Origin: JAJFUV01 sp964384215
GTDB taxonomy: Bacteria > Acidobacteriota > Terriglobia > Bryobacterales > Bryobacteraceae
Direction: 5' to 3'
DNA length: 64,000 nucleotides
NCBI GenBank assembly: GCA_964384215.1
Contig: CAYLLB010000022.1
Location: 1 to 64,000 of the forward strand
Below the pieces are notes generated by a model. That model was not told the origin of the DNA, did not search any database, and worked only from the letters and a program-made list of their open reading frames with translations. The position numbers and the translations under genes were made by a program. Positions 50,138 through 58,969 of this stretch are shown piece by piece. Numbering within the stretch: the stretch's first letter is position 1; each line of letters opens with the position of its first letter.

Positions 50138-51526
50138 ATGATTTACATGATTGTCCTCGCCGCCGTCGTGCTGGTGCTGACCACGGTCACATTTGTCAAG
50201 ACGCGCGACGTACACAACGAAACGGACTTTCTGCTGGCGGGGCGGAAGCTGCCCTGGACCGTGCTGGTGTTCACGCTGCTTTCGTCGTGGATCGGCGCGG
50301 GGAGCTTATTCGCCGGGGGCGAGAACGCCTACCGGAACGGATTCGCAGCTCTATGGCAGCCTCTGGGCGGATGGCTGGGGCTGATTGTCATTTGGAGCAT
50401 CGCCGGACGGGCACGGCACTTCGCGCAGTTCACGATTCCGGATCTGCTAGAGACGCGCTACAACGCGGTGGCGCGCGTGATGGGCACCATCGCCATCATC
50501 ATTTCCTACACCGTCATCACGAGCTACCAGTTCAAGGGCGGAGGCGACATCCTGCACCTGATCTTCCCGGAGTTGGACCGGACCACCGGTATGTACATCA
50601 TCGCCGCGTTCGTAATTACGTTTACCGCCGCGGCGGGCATGGCTTCGATCGCGTACCTCGACCTGGTGATCGGGCTGCTGGTGACCACGATTGTGATCGT
50701 CTCACTACCACTCCTACTGAGCGCCGCCGGCGGGTGGCAGCAGGTGTACCGCGTCCTTCCCGCATCGCACTTCCAGCCGTTGGGAGATCTTACCGTCTGG
50801 CAGGCGCTGGGCCTCACGCTGCCCACGATGCTGCTGCTGATCGGCAATCAAGGAATGTACCAGAAGTTCTTCTCCGCACGCTCGGAGAGGGACGCGAAGT
50901 TGGCGGTGGGCGGGTGGATCATCGGCACAGTAGTTCTGGAGACCCTTCTGATCACGATCTCGGTGATCGGCAGCTCGATGTTCCATCCGGAAACTCCGCG
51001 AGAGATCATACCAGTGACTGCGCGCCTAGGCTTGCCATCCCTCATCGGCGCAATCCTGCTGGGCGGAATCTTCGCGAAGGTGCTTTCAACGGCGAACAAC
51101 TATTTATTTTCGCCGGCCAGCAACCTGATCCATGACGTGTTCGATCGTTTTGTCGTGAAGGAGCGCAATGAGCGCAGAAGCCTTCTCATGTCGCGCATCA
51201 CGGTGGTGGCGCTTGGATTGTTCGCGCTCGCGCAGGCGGCGCACTTCGAATCGATCCTGAAAGCCGCGCTTTACGCGTACACAGTTTACGGGGCGGCAGT
51301 CACTCCGGCGGTGCTGGCGGTATTCTTCTCCCGCCGGGTGAACACGGCAGGTGCTATCACCTCCATCGTTTCGGGGACGCTGGTAACGGTACTCTGGAAT
51401 CTGGCGGGCATCACCGTGCTGGACGCCGTGTATCCGGCGCTGGCGATGTCGGTCTGCTGCTTGTTTGCCGTCAGTTGGATGACGGCGCCGCCGCCGGAAG
51501 AGAAGTGGCGACCGTTTTTCGAGTGA
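50138..51526 (+). CDS. Sodium:solute symporter (SSS family)
   Basis: The 462-residue inner-membrane protein has about 12-13 hydrophobic segments. SSS markers are the early DFLLAGRKLPWTVLVFTLLSS, GAGSLFAGGENAYRNGF, FTIPDLLETRYNAVARVMG and QGMYQKFFSARSERDAKLA, the last being the family signature region. LSTANNYLFSPASNLIHDVF near residue 318 also fits. It imports an unknown solute with Na+. It starts 4 bp after the Wzt-like gene and ends 8 bp before an M24 peptidase, so peptide or amino-acid uptake is one possible role. Confidence 0.85.
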   Translation: MIYMIVLAAVVLVLTTVTFVKTRDVHNETDFLLAGRKLPWTVLVFTLLSSWIGAGSLFAGGENAYRNGFAALWQPLGGWLGLIVIWSIAGRARHFAQFTIPDLLETRYNAVARVMGTIAIIISYTVITSYQFKGGGDILHLIFPELDRTTGMYIIAAFVITFTAAAGMASIAYLDLVIGLLVTTIVIVSLPLLLSAAGGWQQVYRVLPASHFQPLGDLTVWQALGLTLPTMLLLIGNQGMYQKFFSARSERDAKLAVGGWIIGTVVLETLLITISVIGSSMFHPETPREIIPVTARLGLPSLIGAILLGGIFAKVLSTANNYLFSPASNLIHDVFDRFVVKERNERRSLLMSRITVVALGLFALAQAAHFESILKAALYAYTVYGAAVTPAVLAVFFSRRVNTAGAITSIVSGTLVTVLWNLAGITVLDAVYPALAMSVCCLFAVSWMTAPPPEEKWRPFFE

Positions 51527-51534
51527 GGGGCGAT

Positions 51535-52704
51535 ATGGAACTGGATCGGATTCAGGAAGCCTTGCGGCAACAGGACTTGGACGGATGGCTGTTCTTCGAT
51601 CATCACGTGCGCGACCCGCTGGCCTACCGCGTTCTGCAACTCGATGAGCAACATGCGCCGACGCGGCGCTGGTATTACCTGATCCCGGCACAAGGCGAAC
51701 CGCGCGGGCTGGTACATCGAATCGAACCGGGGATGCTGGACAAGCTGCCGGGCGAGAAGACGCCGTACTCGAGCTGGACTACGCAGGCCGAGGGGCTCCA
51801 AAGGATGTTGGCGGGCTGCCGCCGCGTGGCCATGCAGTACTCGCCGCAGTGCGCCATTCCTTACGTCGGTATGGTGGACGCCGGCACCGTCGAGTTGGTG
51901 CGAAGTTGCGGCGTCGAAGTGGTGAGTTCGGCGGACCTGGTGCAGCAGTTTGAAGCATGCTGGGATGAGGCGAAGCTTGCGTCGCACCTGGAAGCCGGAC
52001 GACGAGTGGATAGCATCCGCTGCGAAGCCTTCGAACTCGTCGGCCGCCGCCTTGCGAACGGCGCGACAGTCACCGAACTGGAGGTGAAGCAATTCATCCT
52101 GGGCCGCTTTGCCGCGTCATCGCTGACCACGGACCACGGTCCCATCGTGGCGGTGAACGAAAACGCATCGAACCCTCACTACGAACCGGACGCGGATCAC
52201 AATCGTCAGATCGTGCACGGCGATCTGCTACTCATCGACATGTGGGCGAAGCTAAAGGCGCCGGGCAGCGTCTACTACGACATCACTTGGACCGCTTACT
52301 GCGGCGCGAAACCGCCCGACAAAATGCTGGAGGTCTTCCACATCGTCAGCCAAGCACGGGACAAGGCCGTGGAGTACGTGGTGGACGCGGTGGCACACCG
52401 GCGCGAGCTGCGCGGGTACGAGGTGGACGACGTGGCGCGCGGGCATATCCGGCAGGCGGGCTACGGCGATTCCTTCTTCCATCGTACGGGCCACTCGATC
52501 GGACCCGATGTGCATGGCGCGGGCGCGAACATGGACAACTTGGAAACACACGACGAGCGTCGCGTAATGCCGTGGACTTGCTTCTCCATCGAGCCCGGCA
52601 TTTATCTGCCGGAGTTCGGCATTCGCTCGGAGGTGGACGTTTTCGTCGGCGAGGAAAGCGCCAGAGTCACCGGCGAAGTGCAGCGTGACTTGCTGCGGCT
52701 CTGA
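51535..52704 (+). CDS. M24-family metallopeptidase (Xaa-Pro aminopeptidase-like)
   Basis: The 389-residue form starts at ATG 51535 with AGGGG upstream. The five metal ligands of the pita-bread fold are visible: Asp in LLLIDMWAK, Asp in VYYDITWTAY, His in FHRTGHSIGPDVHG, Glu in FSIEPGIYLPEFG and Glu in RSEVDVFVG. The N-terminal creatinase-like domain (LDGWLFFDHHVRDPLAY) precedes it. It probably removes N-terminal residues next to proline in the cytosol. Tight spacing with the SSS transporter suggests one operon. Confidence 0.9.
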   Translation: MELDRIQEALRQQDLDGWLFFDHHVRDPLAYRVLQLDEQHAPTRRWYYLIPAQGEPRGLVHRIEPGMLDKLPGEKTPYSSWTTQAEGLQRMLAGCRRVAMQYSPQCAIPYVGMVDAGTVELVRSCGVEVVSSADLVQQFEACWDEAKLASHLEAGRRVDSIRCEAFELVGRRLANGATVTELEVKQFILGRFAASSLTTDHGPIVAVNENASNPHYEPDADHNRQIVHGDLLLIDMWAKLKAPGSVYYDITWTAYCGAKPPDKMLEVFHIVSQARDKAVEYVVDAVAHRRELRGYEVDDVARGHIRQAGYGDSFFHRTGHSIGPDVHGAGANMDNLETHDERRVMPWTCFSIEPGIYLPEFGIRSEVDVFVGEESARVTGEVQRDLLRL

Positions 52705-52705
52705 C

Positions 52706-54346
52706 ATGCGCACCCGGTTTCTGCTGGCGTTGCTGTTCTCCGCGCTCCCGTCGTGTACTTTTGCAGCCGCCGGTTATGAGCGCCGCGGGAACTCCGTCAC
52801 ACTTCCGGTCCCGGGCGGTTGGGCCAAGATCGAGTGGATCACCACGGGAGCGTTTCGTTGTTGCCGTGGTTGGGGGTGGCCCGCCGGATGCCCGGACCTC
52901 GCCGACCGCGAGCCGGTGGCGTTCACCGACCGCGGTGAGCTGGGATCTGTCGAGTTACGCTCGCGTGGGCTGGCGGTGCGGATCGAGAAGGCTACCGGCA
53001 GGATCGCAGTAGCAACCGCTGAGGGGGTTGCGCTGCTGGAGGAAGCCGGCGTAGCCCGGAGTGGAAGCTCCAGCGTGGCCGTCCGCTTCCGGATTTCCCC
53101 GTCGGAGAAGTTCCAGGGCTTGGGCATGCGGGACGGACCGGTGTTCTTGCACGCGGCTCGCGTAACAACGCGCTGGCCGTTCCTACTGTCTAATCGCGGC
53201 TACGGCATCTACTTCCCCGCCCCAGGAGAATGGGAATTCGATCTCGGCGCGTCCGCCTCCGGCATGCTGGAAGCACGAGCGCAGGACGGAAAGCGCCTGG
53301 AGTACTTCTTCTACCAGGGTGGAAGTCCCAAAGAGGTGTTTGAAGAGCACTTCGCCGCATCAAGCCAAGTGGAACGGTTGAATGCGCACGACATCCGCGT
53401 GGCGCCGCCAAGCGACTGGCCGGCGGAAGCGTCGCCGATCGGGAGCTTCGGCCCTCCATGCTGGGACACACTTCGCGCGACGGTGCGGGCACTCATCAAC
53501 GGGAGCCTGTCTGCGGCCCTGTTGCCGGCATGGGACCTCACACCCTGGCGCAACGCTCCGGCGGGCCTGCATCGACGTGCCGCGCAACTCGCCGTCTTCC
53601 TGCCGCTACTGGGAGATTCGACACTGCCCCAGATGAGACCGCAGCACCCTGCGCTCGACACGGCATCCGCCGCCCTGCGCGCGCGGTTGACGCCGTTCCT
53701 GCTCACCTACACACTGGAGGCTCACGATCGCGGGTTCCCAGTCATCCACCCGCTGGCGATGCAGTTTCCGGACGACGCGCAGGGCGCATCGCTGGAGGAC
53801 GAGTTCTTCTTCGGCGATGAAATCCTGGTGGCCCCTGCCCTGGATACCACCGGTCGGCGCAGGGTCTACCTGCCGATGGGACGCTGGACGGACCTCTGGA
53901 GCCACGCCACGTACAAGGGCAAGCAGACCATTGAAATCGAGGTGCCAGAGCACGCGCCCGCGCTGCTCGTGAAGAATGGCTCGTTGATCCCGCTCGCGGC
54001 CGAGCGGGCAGGCGAACCCATGGAACTGCATTACTTCCCCGCCCTCGGCGGCGAGTTTTTCTTGGCCGAGGATGGCCTGTGGCAGCCCACGCAGTTACAC
54101 GCCTCGCCCGCCGGGGACTACTATCGCCTGGAGACCGAGTCGAAGAAAGACCGCGATTACGAGTGGATCGTACACCATCTGGCGAAGCCTTCCAAAGTGA
54201 CCGAAGGCGACGAGGTGTATCTGGAGGTCGGGGACCGGACCATGCTCGCCAACGGCTGCTGGTATTACGATGCCGCGCAACGGAACCTGCACGTTCGCCA
54301 GCAGGCGCGCGCCAGCGCCGACCAGGTCATCAACATCGCCTTCTAA
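52706..54346 (+). CDS. GH31-like protein lacking the nucleophile region
   Basis: The 546-residue protein has a signal peptide (RTRFLLALLFSALPSCTFAA). The N-terminal GH31 beta-sandwich is clear (EKFQGLGMRDGPVFLHAARV, PFLLSNRGYGIYF, FYQGGSPKEVFEEH). The next part of the barrel is missing: the usual WxDxDYM region and the catalytic WxDxxE stretch are not found. Sequence resumes at INGSLSAALLPAWDLTPW and continues with the late barrel and C-terminal beta domains (FFFGDEILVAPALDTTGRRR; VKNGSLIPLA). The frame is intact, so it is a reduced, probably non-catalytic family member or a binding protein. It follows the M24 gene by 1 bp. Confidence 0.75.
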   Translation: MRTRFLLALLFSALPSCTFAAAGYERRGNSVTLPVPGGWAKIEWITTGAFRCCRGWGWPAGCPDLADREPVAFTDRGELGSVELRSRGLAVRIEKATGRIAVATAEGVALLEEAGVARSGSSSVAVRFRISPSEKFQGLGMRDGPVFLHAARVTTRWPFLLSNRGYGIYFPAPGEWEFDLGASASGMLEARAQDGKRLEYFFYQGGSPKEVFEEHFAASSQVERLNAHDIRVAPPSDWPAEASPIGSFGPPCWDTLRATVRALINGSLSAALLPAWDLTPWRNAPAGLHRRAAQLAVFLPLLGDSTLPQMRPQHPALDTASAALRARLTPFLLTYTLEAHDRGFPVIHPLAMQFPDDAQGASLEDEFFFGDEILVAPALDTTGRRRVYLPMGRWTDLWSHATYKGKQTIEIEVPEHAPALLVKNGSLIPLAAERAGEPMELHYFPALGGEFFLAEDGLWQPTQLHASPAGDYYRLETESKKDRDYEWIVHHLAKPSKVTEGDEVYLEVGDRTMLANGCWYYDAAQRNLHVRQQARASADQVINIAF

Positions 54347-54422
54347 ACTGCCATCGCGGGCCAGGATTATGTCCGCATCCGCAGCGAACCGCCGGACATC
54401 CCATGTAGGGGAGAGATTTGAC

Positions 54423-54959
54423 ATGAAGATTGCGTTTGCCGTTGCCGCGACCCTGGTCGCAGGTGGTTTGTTCGTTTGGGGGCAAGTGGCCCGAAACAAG
54501 ACACACCTGAAAGTGGGCGATCTGGCGCCGGATTTCACCCTTCGCTCGACTACGGGCAGCGATTTCACCTTATCGGAGTTCCGCGGCAAGAAGAACGTGG
54601 TGCTCGCCTTCGTGCCCAAAGCTTTCACCAGCGGTTGCACCAAGGAGATGACGGCTTACCAGGCGGGCATCGGCGAGTTCAATGGCGTCCAGGCGCAGGT
54701 GGTGGGCATCAGCACAGATGATCTGGACACGCTGAAGCGCTGGTCGACAGAGCTGAAGGCTTCCTTCCCGATGCTGAGCGACGCCAACCGCAAGGTCAGC
54801 GGGCAATATGGAGTGCTGGCGGGCGTACTGGGTTTCGCCAACCGCACGACTTTCGTGATCGACACCGAGGGCCGCATCCAACACATCGAGGAAGGTTCGG
54901 CGGCGTTGGATCCCACGGGCGCCGCGACAGCCTGCAAGCGAATCACTAAGAATCCCTAA
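54423..54959 (+). CDS. Peroxiredoxin (AhpC/TSA-type), membrane-anchored or exported
   Basis: The 178-residue form starts at ATG 54423 behind GGGAGAG. An N-terminal hydrophobic segment (IAFAVAATLVAGGLFVWG) is a signal or anchor. The thioredoxin-fold Prx motif FVPKAFTSGCTKEM holds the peroxidatic Cys (Cys72) with the supporting Thr. VGDLAPDFTLRSTTG and TTFVIDTEGRIQHI are typical. A second Cys near the C-terminus (TACKR) could resolve it. It would reduce peroxides in the cell envelope. It is convergent with galK. Confidence 0.88.
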   Translation: MKIAFAVAATLVAGGLFVWGQVARNKTHLKVGDLAPDFTLRSTTGSDFTLSEFRGKKNVVLAFVPKAFTSGCTKEMTAYQAGIGEFNGVQAQVVGISTDDLDTLKRWSTELKASFPMLSDANRKVSGQYGVLAGVLGFANRTTFVIDTEGRIQHIEEGSAALDPTGAATACKRITKNP

Positions 54960-54989
54960 CGCGCGGGTGCGACTCAATTCTGGCGAAGA

Positions 54990-55013
54990 GGGCTCGTGTG
55001 TTTTCACGAGCCC
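54990..55013. terminator. Hairpin between convergent genes
   Basis: GGGCTCGTG (54990-54998), loop TGTTTT, CACGAGCCC (55005-55013) is a perfect 9-bp stem between the peroxiredoxin and galK ends. It lacks a U-tract but could serve either strand. Confidence 0.4.
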
Positions 55014-55108
55014 ACTCGTCAATGTTTGGAGGAGACGTTTGACAACGCCCCACGGAGGAGGACATTCAAACGCTTTGGAAAGATAGTGCCGGTAACGAGG
55101 AGAAGCTC

Positions 55109-56269
55109 TCAGTGAATTTCGCCGGCACCGTCGCTGGGCTCGCAAATGTAGCTATGGGGTTCTATCCCGTACCGCTCCCGGTAGATCCTGGCGATTCCGT
55201 CGCGGAAGGCCACCACCGCATCGGGACGCACCAGGTTCACCGTACAACCGCCAAATCCCCCGCCGGTCATGCGAGCCCCGAACACGCCGTCCATGCCGAT
55301 GGCGGTGTCGACAAGGAAATCCAGTTCGGGACAACTCACGTCATAATCGTGCTGCAGGCTGCGATGGGAGGCTACGAACAGTTCGCCCATGCGTTTCAAG
55401 TCGCCGGCCGCCGACGCGAGCATGAACTCCTCAACGCGCGCATCTTCGCTCACAACGTGGCGGGCGCGGCGGTAAACCGACGTGGGCATCGAAGCAGCGC
55501 AGGCCTCCAACTGCGGGATGCTGGCATCGCGGAGGCTCGCGACCGCCGGGTCGCCAGCGCGGATGGCGTTCACGGCTTCGCGGCATTCGCGCACCCGGTC
55601 ACGATAGGCCGAACCGCCCAGTTCGTGCTTCACCATGGAGTTCACCGCGACGATAGATACTCCGTCAGGCAGACGGACCATCTCGTGCTCCAGCGAGCGG
55701 CAATCGATGCGCACGGCGCAGCCCGCTTTGCCAAACACGGAAATGTACTGGTCCATGATACCGCAGGGCATCCCTACGAAATCTCTTTCGGCGCGCTGGC
55801 ACAGGCGTACGATGTCGAGCCGGGCGAGGCCGGCCGATTCGTCGAGAAGAGCCATCGCGGTGGCGACTTCGAGCGCAGCCGAAGAACTCAGCCCGCTGCC
55901 CACCGGCACCGTGCTCCACAGGTAAAGGTTCGAGGGGCGCACATGGCAGCCGGCGCGAACCAGTTCGTGCGCAACGCCGGCGACGTAATCGCTCCACTCG
56001 CCGGCCGGCTCCATTGCGCCCAGGTCATCAATCTCCCATTCCCGCGACTGGCGGACATTCTCCGACCACACGCGCAGGCGACCGTCATCGGACGGCCCCA
56101 CGGCGATGTGACAGGCCATCTGAAGCGCAACGGGCAGCACGAAGCCAAGGCTGTAGTCGGTGTGCTCGCCGATCAGGTTCACTCGTCCCGGGGCGCGCAC
56201 CAGGCGCGGAGCCTCGCCGCCGTATTTCTCGCGAAAGCCCTCGATCAGGAATGACGCCGGGCCAGCCAC
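55109..56269 (-). CDS. galK: Galactokinase
   Basis: The 386-residue GHMP kinase starts at GTG 56269, set by GGAGGAG 8 nt upstream. The galactokinase signature RVNLIGEHTDYSLGFVLPVA lies near residue 25. The ATP loop PVGSGLSSSAALEVA lies near 118. GIMDQYISVFGKAG near 170 and a C-terminal MTGGGFGGCTVNLV are also diagnostic. It phosphorylates galactose in the Leloir pathway. It follows a small membrane protein and an SSS symporter on the same strand, with a 25-bp overlap, so sugar import and phosphorylation are linked. Confidence 0.92.
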   Translation of the reverse strand: MAGPASFLIEGFREKYGGEAPRLVRAPGRVNLIGEHTDYSLGFVLPVALQMACHIAVGPSDDGRLRVWSENVRQSREWEIDDLGAMEPAGEWSDYVAGVAHELVRAGCHVRPSNLYLWSTVPVGSGLSSSAALEVATAMALLDESAGLARLDIVRLCQRAERDFVGMPCGIMDQYISVFGKAGCAVRIDCRSLEHEMVRLPDGVSIVAVNSMVKHELGGSAYRDRVRECREAVNAIRAGDPAVASLRDASIPQLEACAASMPTSVYRRARHVVSEDARVEEFMLASAAGDLKRMGELFVASHRSLQHDYDVSCPELDFLVDTAIGMDGVFGARMTGGGFGGCTVNLVRPDAVVAFRDGIARIYRERYGIEPHSYICEPSDGAGEIH

Positions 56270-56430
56270 AATAGCACTCCTCCAAACAGGATCATGGACG
56301 CGCCCACGTACAGATCGATGTTCACGTTCGTAAGCGGCGCGCGCGTGGCCGGGCTGATCGCGCCAACCGCACACAGAATCAGGCCGACCATCAGGAAGAA
56401 AAGACCGGAAGGTGTTCTGAGATCCCACAT
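56245..56430 (-). CDS. Small two-span membrane protein (61 aa) between symporter and galK
   Basis: ATG 56430 lies 5 bp after the symporter stop, and the frame runs 61 codons, ending inside galK. There are two hydrophobic helices (LFFLMVGLILCAVGAIS and LYVGASMILFGGVLLWLA) with a polar loop (PATRAPLTNVNIDL). I do not know a name. The fixed order symporter-small protein-kinase suggests an accessory or assembly subunit of the sugar symporter. Confidence 0.7.
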   Translation of the reverse strand: MWDLRTPSGLFFLMVGLILCAVGAISPATRAPLTNVNIDLYVGASMILFGGVLLWLARRHS

Positions 56431-56435
56431 AGCAT

Positions 56436-58085
56436 TTACCAGAACAGGAAGTTCAGCAGGAGGCAGATGACACCCACGACCACCGCCAGTACAGCGGGGC
56501 GCTTGTACCAGACAAGCCCCGGTTCGTTCGGGGTCGCGGTCAAGCCAAAGACCAGACCGCGCAGTTCCGTCTCTGCGCGCGGACGGGTGGCCAGGCTGAC
56601 GGCAATGGTCACCAGGAAGCACACGCTCCACGCCACAATGGCGATCCAGAAATTCTGGGCCATGGTGGAGGGGAAGACGTGCACCACGCCGATCCAGCCG
56701 CCTTTGCCTTCGGCCATGGTGAGACCGTGCGTGAGGGCGGCGGCTCCGGTGCCCGCGAGCAGTCCAGTGAACGCGCCGTGACCCGTGGCACGCTTCCAGA
56801 ACATGCCCAGCAGGAATGTGGCGAACAGCGGGGCGTTCACGAAGCCGAAGACCAACTGCAGCAGGTCCATGATGTTGTTGTAGAGCCTCGCCAGATACGC
56901 GGTGCCGATGGACAGGGCGATGCCCGCCACCGTGGTCCAGCGTCCTACCCACAGGTAATGCGAGTCCGGTGCGTGGCGGCGGATGTAGCTCTGATAGATA
57001 TCGAAAGTGAAAACGGTGTTGAATGCCGTCACGTTGCCCGCCATGCCGGACATGAACGATGCCATCAGCGCCGTCAGGCCCACGCCCAGAAGGCCGGAAG
57101 GATAGAATTGCGCCATCAGCGTTGGCAGCACCTGGTCGTAATCGTAACCCGCGCCCTTGACCGGCAGTGTGTAGCCAAGGTTCATCTGCATCAGCGCCAT
57201 GGCCGCCACGCCGGGCAGGATGACGATGAACGGGATGATCATTTTCGGGAAAGCCGCGATGAGCGGCGTACGGCGCGCCGCCGACATCGAATTGGCTGCC
57301 AGCGCGCGCTGGATTACCAGGAAGTCCGTGCACCAGTAACCGAAAGAAAGCACGAAACCAAGCCCGGCGATCAGCCCGAACCACTCCACCCCCATCGGAT
57401 TCTGGCTGGAACTGGTGGTGTAAGTCCAGGCATGGGTCATTACGGGAGATAGTCTGGAACTGATGCCTCTCCAGCCTCCCGCCTTGGCCACGGCCAGGAT
57501 CGCCAATGGGCTGAAACCCAGCACCACCAGGAAGAACTGCAGCACCTCGTTGTAGATAGCGCTGGTGAGCCCGCCCAGGTAGGTGTACACGAGCACGATG
57601 GCAGCCGACAACAACACCGAAGCCGTGAAACTCCAGCCCAATACCAGTTGGAATAAAAGGCCGAGAGCGTACATCGAGATCCCGGAAGAAAAGATCGTCA
57701 TCAACGCGAAGGTGATGGCGTTCAGGCCGCGCGTCTTCTCGTCGAAACGCAGCTTGAGGTATTCCGGGACGGACCGCGCGCGGCTGCCGTAATAAAACGG
57801 CATCATGAACACGCCCAGAAACAGCATGGCGGGAATGGCGCCGACCCAATAGAAGTGCGACGTCATGATGCCGTACTTGGCGCCGGAAGCGCACATGCCG
57901 ATGACTTCCTGCGCGCCAAGATTGGCCGCGACGAAAGCCAGGCTGGTGATCCAGACGGGCACGCTGCGGCCGCTGGTGAGAAAGTCCTCGCTGGTGGAGA
58001 CGCGCTTCTTCAGCCGCCAACCGATCCCGAGAACGAAGCCAAAGTACAGGGCTAGTATGAGGTAATCCGGAAACGCGAGTGTCAA
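56436..58085 (-). CDS. Sodium/sugar symporter (SSS family, SglT-like)
   Basis: The 549-residue protein starts at TTG behind GAGG. It has about 14 membrane segments. Markers are YLILALYFGFVLGIGW in TM1, SEDFLTSGRSVPVWITSLAF, ANLGAQEVIGMCASGAKYG in the sodium-site region and RARSVPEYLKLRFDEKTRG. The SGLT-type stretch FNTVFTFDIYQSYIR lies near residue 356. The C-terminal helix LAVVVGVICLLLNFLFW also fits. Coupling with galK points to galactose or a related hexose as substrate. Confidence 0.88.
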   Translation of the reverse strand: MTLAFPDYLILALYFGFVLGIGWRLKKRVSTSEDFLTSGRSVPVWITSLAFVAANLGAQEVIGMCASGAKYGIMTSHFYWVGAIPAMLFLGVFMMPFYYGSRARSVPEYLKLRFDEKTRGLNAITFALMTIFSSGISMYALGLLFQLVLGWSFTASVLLSAAIVLVYTYLGGLTSAIYNEVLQFFLVVLGFSPLAILAVAKAGGWRGISSRLSPVMTHAWTYTTSSSQNPMGVEWFGLIAGLGFVLSFGYWCTDFLVIQRALAANSMSAARRTPLIAAFPKMIIPFIVILPGVAAMALMQMNLGYTLPVKGAGYDYDQVLPTLMAQFYPSGLLGVGLTALMASFMSGMAGNVTAFNTVFTFDIYQSYIRRHAPDSHYLWVGRWTTVAGIALSIGTAYLARLYNNIMDLLQLVFGFVNAPLFATFLLGMFWKRATGHGAFTGLLAGTGAAALTHGLTMAEGKGGWIGVVHVFPSTMAQNFWIAIVAWSVCFLVTIAVSLATRPRAETELRGLVFGLTATPNEPGLVWYKRPAVLAVVVGVICLLLNFLFW

Positions 58086-58169
58086 TGCAAGCCTCTAAGA
58101 GGAGGAACCCGACTAAATTGCCGAGTCTATCGCGAATCGGTGGGCGCGCGCAATTGAGCCGCGTCCCTC

Positions 58170-58183
58170 GTGATCAAAGTCAC
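58170..58183 (+). promoter_or_regulatory. CRP/FNR-family-like operator upstream of ric
   Basis: GTGATCAAAGTCAC has perfect GTGA-N6-TCAC symmetry and lies 44 bp before the ric ATG at 58228. FNR/Dnr-type regulators often control nitrosative-stress repair genes. Confidence 0.45.
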
Positions 58184-58227
58184 TGTCCCGGCAGGCACTT
58201 CACCCTACCATGGGCGTGGAGGGGAAC

Positions 58228-58953
58228 ATGCCGGGAACGCAAGAGAAGACTGTGTCGGAAATCGCGGCCGGATCGCTGGCCGCAGTGCGCGTTTTTGAAC
58301 GCCTGGGGATAGACTACTGCTGCGGCGGCAAGCGCCCGCTTGCCGAGGCGTGCCGGGAGAAGGGCTACGATCCCGCCGCCGTCCTCGGCGAACTGGATTC
58401 AGTTGCGGCCGCGAGCGAGGCCCCGTCCCGCGACTGGAACCATGCCCCGCTGAAGGAGGTCATCGAGCACATCGTCACCACGCACCACGATTACCTGAAC
58501 CGCGAGTTGGCTCCGCTCAGTGCGCGCATCGAGAAGGTCTACAAGACTTACAACGAGAAGTACGAGCCAGCGTTGACCGGGCTGCCCGAGGTCTTCTTCG
58601 GCCTGCGCTCGGAGTTGGAGATGCACACGCGCAAGGAGGAGATGATCCTGTTTCCGGCGATAGCAGCCTACGAAACCGCAGTGGAAGCCGGTTCACCTCT
58701 GCCTCAAACACCCTTCGGCACCGCGGCCAATCCGATCCGCATGATGGAAGCCGAGCACGACAGCGCCGGCAATGCGCTGGCGGACATCCGTCGGATCACG
58801 GCGAACTACGCCATCCCCGAGTATGCCTGTGTCACCTACCGGTCCTTGATGGCGGGGCTGCAGGAACTGGAACAAGACCTGCACTTGCACATTCACCTGG
58901 AGAACAACATCCTGTTCCCGCGCGCCATCGCACTGGAGAACTCCAGGCGATAA
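58228..58953 (+). CDS. ric: Iron-sulfur cluster repair di-iron protein (RIC/YtfE/ScdA)
   Basis: The 241-residue form starts at ATG 58228, 5 nt after GGAGGGG; an ATG 18 bp upstream lacks a site. The N-terminal ScdA_N domain has FERLGIDYCCGGKRPLAEAC, and the hemerythrin-like domain follows. Its metal residues include the His pairs in IVTTHHDYLNRELAPL, LEMHTRKEEMILFPAI, MMEAEHDSAGNALADI and LHIHLENNILFPRAI. It repairs Fe-S clusters damaged by nitric oxide or oxidants in the cytosol. A CRP/FNR-like box upstream suggests control by oxygen or NO. Confidence 0.92.
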   Translation: MPGTQEKTVSEIAAGSLAAVRVFERLGIDYCCGGKRPLAEACREKGYDPAAVLGELDSVAAASEAPSRDWNHAPLKEVIEHIVTTHHDYLNRELAPLSARIEKVYKTYNEKYEPALTGLPEVFFGLRSELEMHTRKEEMILFPAIAAYETAVEAGSPLPQTPFGTAANPIRMMEAEHDSAGNALADIRRITANYAIPEYACVTYRSLMAGLQELEQDLHLHIHLENNILFPRAIALENSRR

Positions 58954-58969
58954 GCCGATCGGCGCGAAT

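Noticed and set aside
56245..58020. 591-codon minus-strand frame covering most of the symporter
   Set aside because: Only its last 61 codons look like protein (the small membrane protein). The rest is an out-of-frame shadow of the symporter.
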